Notes under the pieces: generated by a model
Told to the model about the DNA's origin: nothing
Database searches by the model: none
The model's input: the letters and a program-made list of their open reading frames with translations, nothing else
Program-made: the position numbers and the translations under genes
In this document: piece by piece, positions 33,919 to 44,950 of the stretch
How positions within the stretch are numbered: the first letter of the stretch is position 1
How the letters are laid out: every line of letters begins with the position of its first letter
Source of the DNA: Hexactinellida sp. DTS-2022
Taxonomy: Eukaryota > Porifera > Hexactinellida
DNA: 64,000 nucleotides
Direction: 5' to 3'
Assembly (NCBI GenBank): GCA_028753945.1
Contig: JAPNXP010000005.1
Coordinates: 3,782,001 to 3,846,000, forward strand

Positions 33919-36900
33919 TTAACTCATAACTTTGAAATCCACTGTTTTTAGCTTATTCCAACAAGCTAAAAAATATCTTGTATTGAAAAAGACATTGTCT
34001 ATTCGCATATATGCAATTTGTGTTGAGATGCGTCTTAATGCAGAGAATAGTTACTCGCAAATTTGAGAATTAGTCTTTCGAATTTCTTCTGTGTCATAAG
34101 TTTTCATAGAAAATATTGGATCGCAGCAATGGTTTCTGTTATGAAATCTATCAACTAAAAACGTAGTCTTGCTAAATAACGCTGGATCCCTAAAAATGTA
34201 ATTCAAACTATTTCGAAAAGAGTATACATTATCATGTTATCAAAAACTCAAATAATATCCTATAAATATCTGAAAACTTATCAAAGTAATACTTCATTGA
34301 ACACGTTGTGCAGAGGTTGCAAGCGTTATCATATATTATAACTTCAGGTGGATATTCAAATTTTCTCAAAAGCATATTGTAGACCATTATTGTAGACTCG
34401 CGGGAAGACATGATTTCAAAACCATAACAACGTTGATGTTTACATGTCATTACTAACAATCCAGGAGAAAATATCTGATGCTTTGGGTAAACTTTGGTGC
34501 ATCTGGACAAAGATTCATTACAACTATCCTCATATTTTGGTATCCTACAAGTAAATGTACAAGTAATCATTTACACACAAAAGGAACACTCTAAAGTCGT
34601 TGAACTTCAAAAAATTACTTTTCAATGCTGGAAAGTAGCTGAAAAAGTCCAATTGTGAAGAGGGTATTGTTTTCAATATCGCTCGAGATTTATGTTTGAT
34701 GAGATTATTTATTTTTTTAAGTATTGCATACAATAGCTGAGCAACTTCAGGGTGCAACGTGATATTCCCATTATCTATTTCTGGAGGAATTGAATGTATA
34801 AGAATTTCTAGACTATACGTTTTTTTAAATACAGATGTTAAGTCGCGAACTTCAGCAGATTTTCCTAAAGACAGCTCTGAAATAATTTTCCTTCCATTTC
34901 CATTCAGTGCAGACACTCTTATTAGGGCTGCCAATGTTTCACATCGTGCTAATAAATTTATAACTTTGGTAACACCATGTAAGCCTGGATCTACAATGTT
35001 CAAAGAGCCATGAACTTTAGTGGTGATATTCAAATAAGTAGCAAATTCAGGGGTTTTTAAATTAGATAACATGCTATCAAAGATAGATTTGTTAACTCCA
35101 AATTCAGCATAAATCTTAAGCATTTCACGCATTTGAGAATCACCAACAAATATACGGTCAGTCATAGGTATTATAGGAAAGATTTGTTCGGTGTCTACTT
35201 GATTTGAAATATCTGGCAATTGTTTGGTAATACCCATCGCAATCCCATCTAAGACAACTATTGAAGGCCGATCTTTACAAATAGGACAAGTAAAACTTAA
35301 TTAATAATCTATATCCATCATTCTTAGATAGCAATTCCATGCTTGCTGGAAGATATGGTACTTGTACATCAGTTCTCTCCCCATTCTGATAAGCTTGTTA
35401 TTCTTGGCCCTACATTGATTAATATATTAATTAAAGATCAAATATATTATACTAGCACATGTTTTTATTCGGATTATAAGTAAAATAAATTAGTCAATCT
35501 CCCTAAGTAACCTCATGAGCCAACACTTAATGGGAGTAAAGGGATTAAAAAATTTGTTATATCACATGCCAGTGATTCTTAACATTTTCAGTGAAATTTC
35601 TCACGTTAGACAAGCCAATCACTCTTTTCCTACCTTAATATGATCTTCAGTCAAAACGTTATACTACGAATATATCTCATCTAATATCTCAGTAGAGTTT
35701 TTTATAAACAAGGGGGACATAACTATACTGTCATCTAACAAGACTTCTGGACATTAAAAAATCGGTAATTCTTAGCCACTCAATTATGATTGTGCCACTT
35801 ATTTACTGGCCGGAAAATGAGGGGCCTCTAATTTGTTTAGTATTGTGAGTGTTCGCGAGGAGGGTCGAAAATACAACACGAAGAGTTTATAGAAAATATT
35901 TATTACGTATAAACTATATTTTCCCCAAAGCTCTATTTCCCACCGGTTAAGAAGACTGGTATATACATCAGTTTGTATTTAAAAATCTCGCTACTTTCTA
36001 CCGATGATGTTTTTTATAAACATAAAAAAACAATCGGTAGAAAGTAGCGAGCTTTTTTAATACAAACGCCGATGATCAGTGCTACCGATGATCGGTGGAT
36101 AAGTATTCACATACATTTAATACCTTAAGAAGCTATAAAGAGGATTTCTTGAAACAGTCATTAGTTCACTATACTCAAATAGGAGGCCCTTGTGAACCAA
36201 ATATTTATTATTTATATTCATCAAGAGACTACTGTGGCCTTGATAATCAGTTCTACATTGACAGCAACCGTTGCAAGTTGAACTGTATACTACAAGATTA
36301 GATTCATTAACAGCATAAAATGAACACTGTAATTTAAAAATATACGCAAATAACTATACCATTGTGTAGCTTGTACTCCCGAACTTCGTTTTCTAGATAA
36401 ACAATTATCCCTGTTTGTTCTAATTTCACATTTGATGCGAGGTATTCATACCCATAAGGACACCTTTGGAGAAGATCTTCGGGGTATAAATTGTTAGGAA
36501 GATATAAACCGGATAATAGTTGTTCTTTATAAACCTTTGAAAGAGATGGTGGCAGAGTAAACGGGATCGGAGTACTCGAAATAGATTTTGATTCAGTTTT
36601 CGGATTAAAGTTATTAGCTACCGGGGGAGAAATATGTTCATGGAGGCTATTTATTATTGATTTAACTTTGCAAACTTTCTCACAAGTTTCACAGTACCAT
36701 TTATTCTCTTGGAAGCAGTATACATGACTTCCTGTGCCAATATTGTCAATCAATATTATATGAGCAGTGTCTACCATATAGCATGCTATAGTTAAGCATC
36801 TATAGTTTCTAATGTTATCAGACATTTACACTGTTCATAGGCTATGCCGTGAATACAATCAGATGATTGACATGTTTTGCAAAATTGTTTCTCTAAATCC

Positions 36901-37392
36901 AGTATTATGAATCTTTTGGACAATAAAAGTTTCCCTATTTGGACAATCCAAAAGTAAAATATACATAGTAGTAATTGGTTTATTAATGTTAAATTTTATC
37001 TGAAACTAACCTTGATTCCATTTATAATCTTCAAAGATGACCGCGTTTGATTGAGATAAATTAAAAAATATGGAATCCTTTAAGAGGAGGCTTATATATT
37101 GATCAAGGATTGATATTTCAACGCTAGCTAAACCATGTTCATCTTGGCAGTCATCTTCAAAGGTCGTCTGTAATAATTCTATTCTTGCTAATTCTGTAGA
37201 AATGTCAGTTGAAGTCGGATAATATAACGAATTGAATTTAGTCAAAGATTGGCCTTGCGAAGAATTTGGAGTTGGTAAATGTGATATCTGTATCGAACCA
37301 ACATCAATTGATTGTAATTGGGAAATTATTTCCTCTTGAACGAGTTTACGTTTCTTATGGGTTGGATATACTGTTGAGAATTGTTGATACAT
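33919..37392 (-). pseudogene. KDZ transposase of copy B
   Basis: Exon 1 (37392-37011) starts at ATG and ends at a GT donor. The next part (about 36985-36335) has a cysteine cluster (FCKTCQSSDCIHG, WYCETCEKVC) and a region ending EYKLHNG. The exon 36289-36124 encodes STCNGCCQCRTDYQGH and EYSELMTVSRNPLYSFLR. From 35395 come FTCPICKDRPSIVVLDG and the long ORF 34545-35237. The core KDZ block lies at 34232-34570 (IFSPGLLVMTCKH, PEVIIYDNACNL) and in the exon 34189-33919 (TTFLVDRFHNRNHC, KTNSQICE). YDNAC and DRFH are hallmark KDZ motifs. In-frame stops (in DIDY|LSF and after SQICE) and frame changes show it is no longer intact. It is convergent with the gene at 30449-33685. Confidence 0.85.
35972..36103. 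mobile_element. Palindromic MITE, second copy
   Basis: Matches the element at 12455-12591 (CTACTTTCTACCGATG and inverse; right end GATCGGTGGATAAG before TA). The left end is truncated. It lies in an intron of the KDZ transposase gene. Confidence 0.7.
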
Positions 37393-37497
37393 TTCTTGAA
37401 AGATATTTACGAAACTAATACTGCAAGATGATAATTAATAAGGAAATAGCAACGCTTATTCGCATGCGAATAGTAAATTATTCGCATGCGAATAGTA

Positions 37498-37684
37498 CAG
37501 TCGAAACCGGTTTATTCTAACACCGGTTTTTTCTAACTAATCGGTTTTTTCTAACTAACGATTTATTTTAAACGTGTAAGAAATTCCAATTTTGTGTTAT
37601 TTTCAATCGGTTTATTCTAACTATCGGATTTTTCTTACTTTATTTCCATGCAAAGAATTGGTTAGAAAAAACCGGTTTCGACTG
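37498..37684. mobile_element. Tc1/mariner-type MITE in the right TIR of KDZ copy B
   Basis: Ends CAGTCGAAACCGGTTT and AAACCGGTTTCGACTG flanked by TA, with GGTTTATTCTAAC words inside. It interrupts the right GCATGC array. Confidence 0.82.
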
Positions 37685-37781
37685 TAACTTATTAGCATGC
37701 GAATAGTAACTTATTAGCATGCGAATAGTAACTTATTCGCATGCGAATAGTAGTTTTTAATATATGTAAATTTGACTATTT

Positions 37782-37787
37782 AGGCCT
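37782..37787. other. AGGCCT target site, left flank of X
   Basis: In intact Helitron H1 copies (18862 and 57271 regions) the context is GACTATTTAGGCCTATTTACGC without insertion. Here AGGCCT is followed by element X. The same 6 bp flank X on the right (40522-40527), X' on both sides (47315-47320, 49505-49510) and Y on the right (56303-56308). Confidence 0.85.
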
Positions 37788-38088
37788 GTTTCGTAAAAAT
37801 ATGTCCGGCTGTAAAAATATGTCCAGCTATTTATATGGACACTTATTTACAAAACCATGGAAAGTTTGTAAAAATATGTCCGGCTGTAAAAATATGTCCA
37901 CTTAAGATTAGAGTAAGAATCTCCGAATTTTAGTTTATTTTCTAGAGATATCACGTCCTTTCTGGGTTTTGTAACAGCACAGATGTTGTGTTTATTTACG
38001 ATCACTCATTTATTCAATTCCCGAATACAAGAATCAATGCTGTTTTGATTATCCGTTAACATATCTATTTCTCGTAGTCAATATAAAC

Positions 38089-38656
38089 CAGGGTTGGGTT
38101 CAAGTACATTTGAAAGTACTTAACTACAAGTACTACTACTTTTCATATATTCAAGTACAATACAAGTACAAGTACAGGTAAACTTGAAGTACTTAAGTAC
38201 AAGTACAAGTACAATGAAAAAATTAGGAAAATACTTAAGTACAAGTACTTCCCAAGCTCTTATGATAAATCTCTCGTAATAATGGTAGAAATTGCTAAAT
38301 AGTCTAAATACATAGTTTATATAGTATCATCCAAATCTATTTAATTGATTTATCAGTAGTCCTTGACACGAACACAATTCCTAATATACTAAGTATTAAG
38401 TAACACTACTTTATTTGAGATGGGATTTGAGGAACATCAATGATGTGTGTTGGAAATATATTGAATGATAAAAAAGTCACGAGTAACAAGTACTCAAGTA
38501 CAAGTGCAAGTACTTTAGAAAAATGAGGAAAGTACTTAAGTACAAGTACAAGTACAACGGAAAAATGGTGAAAGTACTTAAGTACAAGTACAAGTACTCA
38601 AAAAATGTACTTAATTACAGAAGTACTTAAGTAAATTGTACTTGAACCCAACCCTG
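38089..38656. mobile_element. hAT-type MITE of CAAGTACTT arrays, 568 bp
   Basis: Ends CAGGGTTGGGTTCAAGTACA and its inverse flanked by the exact 8-bp duplication ATATAAAC (38081-38088 and 38657-38664). The word AAGTACTT/AAGTAC of the TIR fills both ends of the interior. The same insertion is present in X' (48636-49203), so it predates the duplication of X. Confidence 0.92.
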
Positions 38657-39568
38657 ATATAAACCATGATCTTCTGAAATTATGGCACTACATTATTAAT
38701 CTCACAATGATCATTTCGTACTTTAGGTACCTTAGAAACTAAGTTGTCTAAATTGATTTATAATTATAATATTCTGACAAATTCTGAAAAGTGTAATCTC
38801 TTATACAATAATTACGCAATAACACTGCTAATATTTAAGAGATCTGTTAACTAGTAAATAAATTCTGTAACCGTTAACCGATTAACCAAATCCTTGTTTG
38901 CACTGGCTGTTAGGCAGGTTCAACTGCAATTATAACAAGTCACAATTGAGCTAATTGTTTCTAATCTAGTGGAACATTTAACTGTATTTGTACGTTAACT
39001 AATACTACAGTCCAACTTCTTATTCTCGAAATAAAAATTTGTCCTACTTTCCCCGATGCAGTGTTTGCAACTTTGCATTAACAAGAGTCATAGCATCTAT
39101 ACATAAGGCAATGGCGCGCTTATAAATTATTGGACCAGGGATTGGTTAGTTACTTAGAGAATCTACTATTACTATCGTAGTTATATAATTGTTATGCTGA
39201 ATATTCCATAATAATATCTAGGTATATAATGCATAGTATTGCATACGATTAGTTTAGAACTATTTAGAATCAAATAAGAGACAGTTTAATGTATTTCTAA
39301 ACACTTACAAGAAATGAAGAAGAAATAAATATCTATAATAATAAAACAAGTAGTAACAAATAGTGGGGGGAATTGAAACTAAGTTTAGAGTCAAAGGGTC
39401 AGGGTATCGTTCTAAGCTCCCCTGTGTGCGAAGTAGTTTGGGTTGTTGACATTTTACAGTAAATGACTATGGTATATTTCGACAATGTTCATGGTGAATA
39501 TTGCAAATTAACGCTGTCAATGCCACTTGGTGCTGACTTTTTCTTAATAAATAAAAACTCTTAATAAC

Positions 39569-40128
39569 CATAGATGCATTATACGATCATACGTTATACG
39601 TTCGGGGAGCGTATAATGGATCATATATACGTATAATGGATCATATATACGTTCGAGCGTATAATCAACGTATAACAAATGGCCAACGTATGATACCATC
39701 ATACGATGAAACTGAATTTAGTCAATTTAGTAAAAACTAAAACGTGACTATTAGTGATGCTAAGGAAGACAGGTTTCTTCGATACATAACGTATGGTAAC
39801 GTATAATGAACGTATAATGAACGTATGATGAACGTATGATAACGTATTGTAACGTATAATGAACGTATAATGAACGTATAATGAACGTATGATAACGTAT
39901 GATGAACGTATGATAACGTATGGTAACGTATAATGAACGTATAATGAACGTATAATGAACGTATGATGAACGTATAATGAAAATCGTATAAAATCATTAT
40001 ACGTTATACGTCGTATGATGATTATACGTTTTGACCATATGATCCTCTAACGTATGATGGCATTATACGTTCACCTAACGTATAATGGCACCATATATAT
40101 GTTATACGTTACGTATAATGCATCTATG
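39569..40128. mobile_element. MITE of CGTATAATGAA arrays, 560 bp, empty site known
   Basis: Perfect 16-bp ends CATAGATGCATTATAC and GTATAATGCATCTATG are flanked by TTAATAAC (39561-39568 and 40129-40136). The inverted partner X' has the empty site with a single TTAATAAC. The interior is repeats of CGTATAATGAA and CGTATGATGAA. The 8-bp duplication suggests hAT, but CATAGATG ends are unusual. The repetitive ORF through it is an artefact. Confidence 0.93.
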
Positions 40129-40527
40129 TTAATAACCACTATATTTCTTAATAAGTTATCCTTAATAACCACTAGGACACAGAGATCATTGATTTGTTTA
40201 TACAATAACTGCTTTCTCAATAACATCCCAGAAGCATATCGATGGATCTTTTTCTTCGAAGATTCAGAGACAGAATCTGCATAGGAATTAGATGAGATAT
40301 ATTGGGACTATCTGGTTATAAAATTGCTCATCCAATGACATCCATGTCATACGAAAACGAAGAGGTGAAAATATAAATAAATAAATACATCTTCTGTGCA
40401 TATGAATTAATACTAGTTATAATTCTCGGACATATTTTTACAAACTTTCCATGGTTTTGTAAATAAGTGTCCATATAAATAGCTGGACATATTTTTACAG
40501 CCGGACATATTTTTACGAAACAGGCCT

Positions 40528-41041
40528 TATATAACGTAGGTCACGCATTATCCTATGCCAAACAATAAATTATAATATTTAATTTAAGGGAATCCTTATA
40601 TAGAGCTGAGCTTTGTAGAGTTCAGATTTTTTCCCATACTAAAAGCCCAGGCTTACTTTCTAAAGGTCAATTTCAAACTCTGGAAAAAAAACTGACCTTT
40701 CTCAGTGCTGAATTCACATAGTGAAAAACTGAACTCTACTAGAGCTGAGCTCTAGTATATAAGTATTCTTAATTTAAATAGAAAATCACATGACATTGCT
40801 TAAATAAGTAAACTATGTTCTAAAATACAAGGCTTATTATTAATTGAATTCATGTTTACTTTCAATACTACGGGAGTGACTAGTTGGAATTTTTTGAATA
40901 TCATGACATTTCGAAATTACTCAAGCATTCCTATTGGTTTCAAAGTTTATATCGCTAATCGAAGTCTGCACGTCTGTCACGTAATGTATAATATGGACTA
41001 AATTAGTATAGGCTCAAATCGACTTCAAATCAACGCATTTC
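40528..41041. other. Left end of the inverted segment; no gene
   Basis: Starts TATATAACGTAGGTCACG, which also follows AGGCCT at 56309. The rest is AT-rich without recognised coding. Confidence 0.5.
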
Positions 41042-42238
41042 AAAAAAAACCCTCACAGACGGGATGGGAGTGTGCTCCTTCTGATTTGCACTTCCCCAAT
41101 GGTTTTTTTTGTAGAATTTCAATATTAAAATTACATTTATCTTAGTGTAATATAATTTATTTATTGTTTGAATTGTGAAGACTTCAAATGTTTAAATTAA
41201 TTAAAGATTAATTAAAATTATTACAAATAGAAATTAAGATACGTGTAGTATTTACGTTACTATTTTGAATACTATAATTGACATCATCATCAACTTGTAA
41301 AATGTTCCAACTTCCAAGTGTTTTCATTGCACTTGTATGAAACACATAGTATTCACTTACAAACCAATCAATAACACCATTATCTAGCAGATAGTAGGCT
41401 TATGTAATATGTTCTATTGTATTCAGTATACTATAGAGTAATTACAATATGGAGAAGATGGCTGATTTATGTAAATAATCGTTAATAAAACGTAGAATTG
41501 ATTAGCGACCTAATAATTTGAATTGATATATAGAAAGAACACCCTTAGGAGAATACAACCTCTATATTTTCAATAACTAATTCGAATTATTAAAGAGTCA
41601 CTGGACCAGAATACAAATTTCGATATAAGTGACGAACAAAAGCGAAATTGAGAAATCGGGCTTCGAGGTGATCATCTCCAGGAAATTCTATATCTACTGT
41701 CCAAATTATAAATCTCTATCCCTTATGGTTTAGTCAGACCATCGCGTACGGCCGGCCAGCCGGCCGGCCGGTCGGAAGTCCGACATAGGTAAATTCAATA
41801 GTGTGCACTTATAGTATAAAACTATAGTAGGACCCTACTATAACGTTTTTTACTAGAAGAAGCACACTAAAAATATCCGGACGGAGGGTAAAAGTTGGAC
41901 GGACGGGGATGACAAACAAGTTATTTATTTTATATGACCTTAGTACACTCTGTACTAGTTAATTATCGTATACAGTAGAACCTCGTTGATACAAACACCA
42001 ACGGACGGTAAAGATCTGTTCGCTTTATCCGGAGTAATGCCCATTGAATAGCCATTGTAGGATCTAATTTTGTGGAACTGTTTGTTCATCTTATTGGAAA
42101 TTCGTATTAATTAAATTATATTACACTAAGATAAAATGTAATTTTTTGAATATTGAAATTCTAGTTATTAAAATTAAACATTGGGGAAGTGCAATCAGAA
42201 GGAGCACACTCCCATCCCGTCTGTGAGGGTTTTTTTTT
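41042..42238. mobile_element. MITE/foldback with AAACCCTCACAGACGGG ends, 1.2 kb
   Basis: TIRs of about 120 bp (41042-41165 and 42105-42238) share AACCCTCACAGACGGGATGG and the following bases. The interior includes a GC palindrome (41744-41790, GGCCGGCC repeats) and half of a pogo-like MITE (about 41974). No ORF of note. The target duplication is obscured by A/T runs. Confidence 0.7.
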
Positions 42239-43054
42239 CTCTTAATTCCCCCTCACAAATGATTGCCCGTGTATTTCAATCAGAATGAATACAAGATATT
42301 GAGAAATATATCAGCTTTATGCCTTAGTAGTTAATTATCAATAAAGATGCTGCATTTAATTTATGATAGTTTTAACACAATTATGATGTTAGTGAATAGT
42401 AATTACTCCTATTGAGACACCCGATAAATGAGAAATTAAAATTAATTTGTTTACATGTTAGTTTACCTTAGCAGCAAAGTTACAAAATCCTCCATTATTC
42501 TGGGGTTTCATTTGTTCAACAACATGGTGTAAACGTACCTAATATGGTTTATGATACATAGTACGTATACTAATAATTATTCGTAAATAAATGTATTACT
42601 TCACTGATCCGAAAAAATTCGCTTATCGGAACAGAACTTTTTGAATCGGAATACTACTGCTATTCGGATTAGCGAGGGTGTACAGTATTTAATAATTTGA
42701 CTAACCCTCTCGGCAGCTTCCCGCGAACCTAACTGCACATTTAGGCAGTGTTTCCAACCTTCTTTAGTCATTCGCTTAATTTTACAAAGTTTGTTAACAA
42801 TATCAGTATATCAGTTTTTGTTATAGTTAAACGACGTAGATCACCACCAGTAGACGTTAAGCTTGTTTGTTTTATTTGTGACCTTACTGAAAGCTATTTC
42901 AACTCAGTAAGAGTAACACGTACTTTCTCATATATGTTTCGATGACATATGTTTGAAGTACAAATAAGTGTTTGATAATAAAGTTCTAATTTTTTGTACA
43001 CACATATCAAAACCGAATATTCATTCAGTACATAGAAATAGAAAAGTTCTTTGG
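42239..43054. other. Intergenic, downstream of the kinase; pogo-like fragment near 42600-42690
   Basis: The segment CTAATCCGAAC-type word and GATTAGCGAGGGTGTACAGTA (42600-42690) matches the right end of the element at 61751-62081. The rest has no recognised feature; it should contain the kinase 3' untranslated region. Confidence 0.5.
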
Positions 43055-44176
43055 TTAGGAGCTCTTTCGTGAAAGTCTCTTCTTTAGTTTTTGTAGTACA
43101 TTGCCTTCTTTATGTATTTTCCCAGATTGTTCTTCTTTGTTGTCCTCCATGGCAAAATTCTCAATTATTTGGGATAGTTGCTCATTCAAAAGTTTTGTTG
43201 CTGTTAGTCTCATTATTCCACCATCTTCATTTGTCAAATTGTCATCCACTCCTCCAGCTGTATGTCCTGACTCTCTAAGATCTCTCTTCGCTTTAAACAT
43301 ATTCAACTCTAAAAGACCGCTTTCTTCTTTCATTAGTAGAGGCCAATTTGTTTTTTCTTTCAACCATCTGTTGTTCAATACATTCTCACTCGTGTGTCTC
43401 ATGTTCGGGTCATCACACAATAAACCTCTAATAAGAGTGTTAACTTTTGAAGATACACCTTCTAACTGAGGGTAATTACCCTGGATGATATTTTCCTCAA
43501 TATGAGCTTCACTGTGCCCTGAAAATGGCAGCTTCTTTGTTATGAGAAGATAGAGCAGTACGCCCAGGGACCAAACATCTGTTTGCTTTCCGTCATACCG
43601 ACATTTCCCGCTAATCTTATCATAACTCTTCAGTATTTCTGGAGCTAGGTAAGTTAGAGTGCCACAAAATTTGGTCTGCTGCTTGTCCTTCCTTGATTCT
43701 GTACAAAAACCAAAGTCGCATAGCTTGCAATAATTTTTGCAGAACATTAGCACGTTGTCTGCCTTTATGTCGCGATGACATAGGTCTCTATCATGTAAAT
43801 ATGCTATTGCTAGAGTTACCTGTACGAATAGAAATGCTGATCTTTCCAGTGAGATATAATCTCCTGAGCGAATAAGTTTTTTAAGATCTCCTTGCGGTGC
43901 GAACTCAGTAACGATACCAAACTCATGGAATGTCTGGAATATGTGAATCAGGGATATGATATGGGGATGTGAGAGCTTTTCCCAAATTAATAACTCGTTT
44001 TGAAATTGATTGCTACCATTCTCCGCAACACAACACATAACCTCTCTTTTTACGATTTTAAGAGCCACTGTCTGCGCTGTTTTAACATGGATCCCTCTAC
44101 TGACCGTACCGAATGCTCCCTCTCCAATACTCTCCTTTATCAAATACGCGCTTAGTTTCTTTTTAGTGAAAGACAT
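43055..44176 (-). CDS. Serine/threonine protein kinase, CAMK group
   Basis: A single intact, intronless ORF of 373 codons. The catalytic domain covers about residues 10-270: Gly loop IGEGAFG (17-23), Lys in VALK (40), alpha-C Glu (about 61), HRDIKADN catalytic loop (134-141), DFG (154-156), activation segment with FCGTLTYLAPE (170-180), and DVWSLGV in helix F (200-206). All residues needed for catalysis are present. The 100-residue tail is charged and ends KKRLSRKSS. The domain resembles CAMK-group kinases, perhaps the TSSK/SNF1-related branch, but the subfamily is uncertain. The intronless structure could mean a retrocopy. It lies inside the segment bounded by inverted X copies; the MITE 44272-44616 is just upstream. 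Confidence 0.9.
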   Translation of the reverse strand: MSFTKKKLSAYLIKESIGEGAFGTVSRGIHVKTAQTVALKIVKREVMCCVAENGSNQFQNELLIWEKLSHPHIISLIHIFQTFHEFGIVTEFAPQGDLKKLIRSGDYISLERSAFLFVQVTLAIAYLHDRDLCHRDIKADNVLMFCKNYCKLCDFGFCTESRKDKQQTKFCGTLTYLAPEILKSYDKISGKCRYDGKQTDVWSLGVLLYLLITKKLPFSGHSEAHIEENIIQGNYPQLEGVSSKVNTLIRGLLCDDPNMRHTSENVLNNRWLKEKTNWPLLMKEESGLLELNMFKAKRDLRESGHTAGGVDDNLTNEDGGIMRLTATKLLNEQLSQIIENFAMEDNKEEQSGKIHKEGNVLQKLKKRLSRKSS

Positions 44177-44271
44177 TTATTAGAATAAGACCTTTCTTGA
44201 TTTAAATAGCTTATCAATTCCGTTAGGCATAATTGAACTCTGCTTATGATTGGCTACTGCGATACTATCTA

Positions 44272-44616
44272 CCTTATTATAGGAAATTAACGCGCCATGA
44301 AATTAACGCGAATTTATCCAAATCGCGTTAATTTCCTTCGCGTTAATTTCATGGAGCGTTAATTTCCATGACCTTAATTTCCTGCTAGTTAGCAAAATTA
44401 TACAATGGATGCCAAACTTCCGAGCTACAAATTTTTAGATGTGCAACTAGTTTGAGAGGATATACCATGTCTATCAAGTAGAAGCCTATTTGGGCACATA
44501 ATAGTATTCAATCAGGAGATAAATAATCCTGAAATTTTTTTATAAAATTTACTCGCGTTAATTTCATGTATTTGAAAATGTTCAGCTCCAATTCGCGTTA
44601 ATTTCCTATAATAAGG
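44272..44616. mobile_element. TA-flanked MITE of GCGTTAATTTCC arrays, upstream of the kinase
   Basis: Ends CCTTATTATAGGAAATTAACGCG and its inverse flanked by TA. The word CGCGTTAATTTC recurs six or more times in both orientations. It ends about 95 bp upstream of the kinase start codon, so it may overlap its promoter. Confidence 0.8.
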
Positions 44617-44950
44617 TATTTTATATATTAACAAAATAATTTCTTTCTTTATCCACAATTGATTGAGGAAATGCTAAGAGCTACAGACTTAAATTTGGTA
44701 GGAGTAGGAAATATTAATACTGGAAACAAGTTTAATATACAAGCAGGAAATTCACATTTTCCTTCCGAAAAGGTGAAATAAAACAATTTTAATTATAATA
44801 TTGCCCCAGTATGGGTTAACGGCCTAGTATACGATTATTATGCATTTATTTAGTGTCTCTATCAGTTGTTAAGAGTAAATTCATGCATACATCACTTATT
44901 TGTATTCCTTCTGCAGCCATACATACATATATACAGTGCCTGAGTGGAGG

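Larger units (their letters stand above)
29948..37766. mobile_element. KDZ-type DNA transposon copy B, complete boundaries, 7.8 kb
   Basis: Inserted in Helitron H1b with the exact 8-bp duplication TAAATTTG (29940-29947 and 37767-37774). TIRs contain ATTAAAAACTACTATTCGCATGC and continue as subterminal arrays of ATTCGCATGCGAATA (29965-30070 and 37450-37750). Two convergent genes lie inside: NRF1-like/Ulp1/PHD on the plus strand (30449-33685) and the KDZ transposase on the minus strand (33919-37392). Nested elements are at 30557-31682, 32822-32987, 35972-36103 and 37498-37684, leaving a core of about 6.2 kb. An 8-bp duplication is, as far as I recall, also reported for Zisupton. Confidence 0.9.
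37788..40521 (+). mobile_element. Unclassified TIR transposon X, left copy
   Basis: TIRs begin GTTTCGTAAAAATATGTCC and hold about 110 bp with the 15-mer TGTAAAAATATGTCC repeated. It is flanked by AGGCCT on both sides. No transposase or long ORF. It carries two nested MITEs (38089-38656 and 39569-40128). The X copy at 47321-49504 is its inverted near-identical partner and lacks the second MITE. The superfamily is unknown; a palindromic 6-bp duplication fits none of the common groups well. Confidence 0.85.

Noticed and set aside
39737-39997. Repetitive 86-codon ORF (HYTFIIRSLYV-like repeats)
   Set aside because: It translates the CGTATAATGAA array of a MITE; the periodicity is that of the DNA repeat.
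37782-40527. AGGCCT as part of the X terminal repeat
   Set aside because: Intact Helitron H1 copies at the same position contain one AGGCCT without X, so it belongs to the target.
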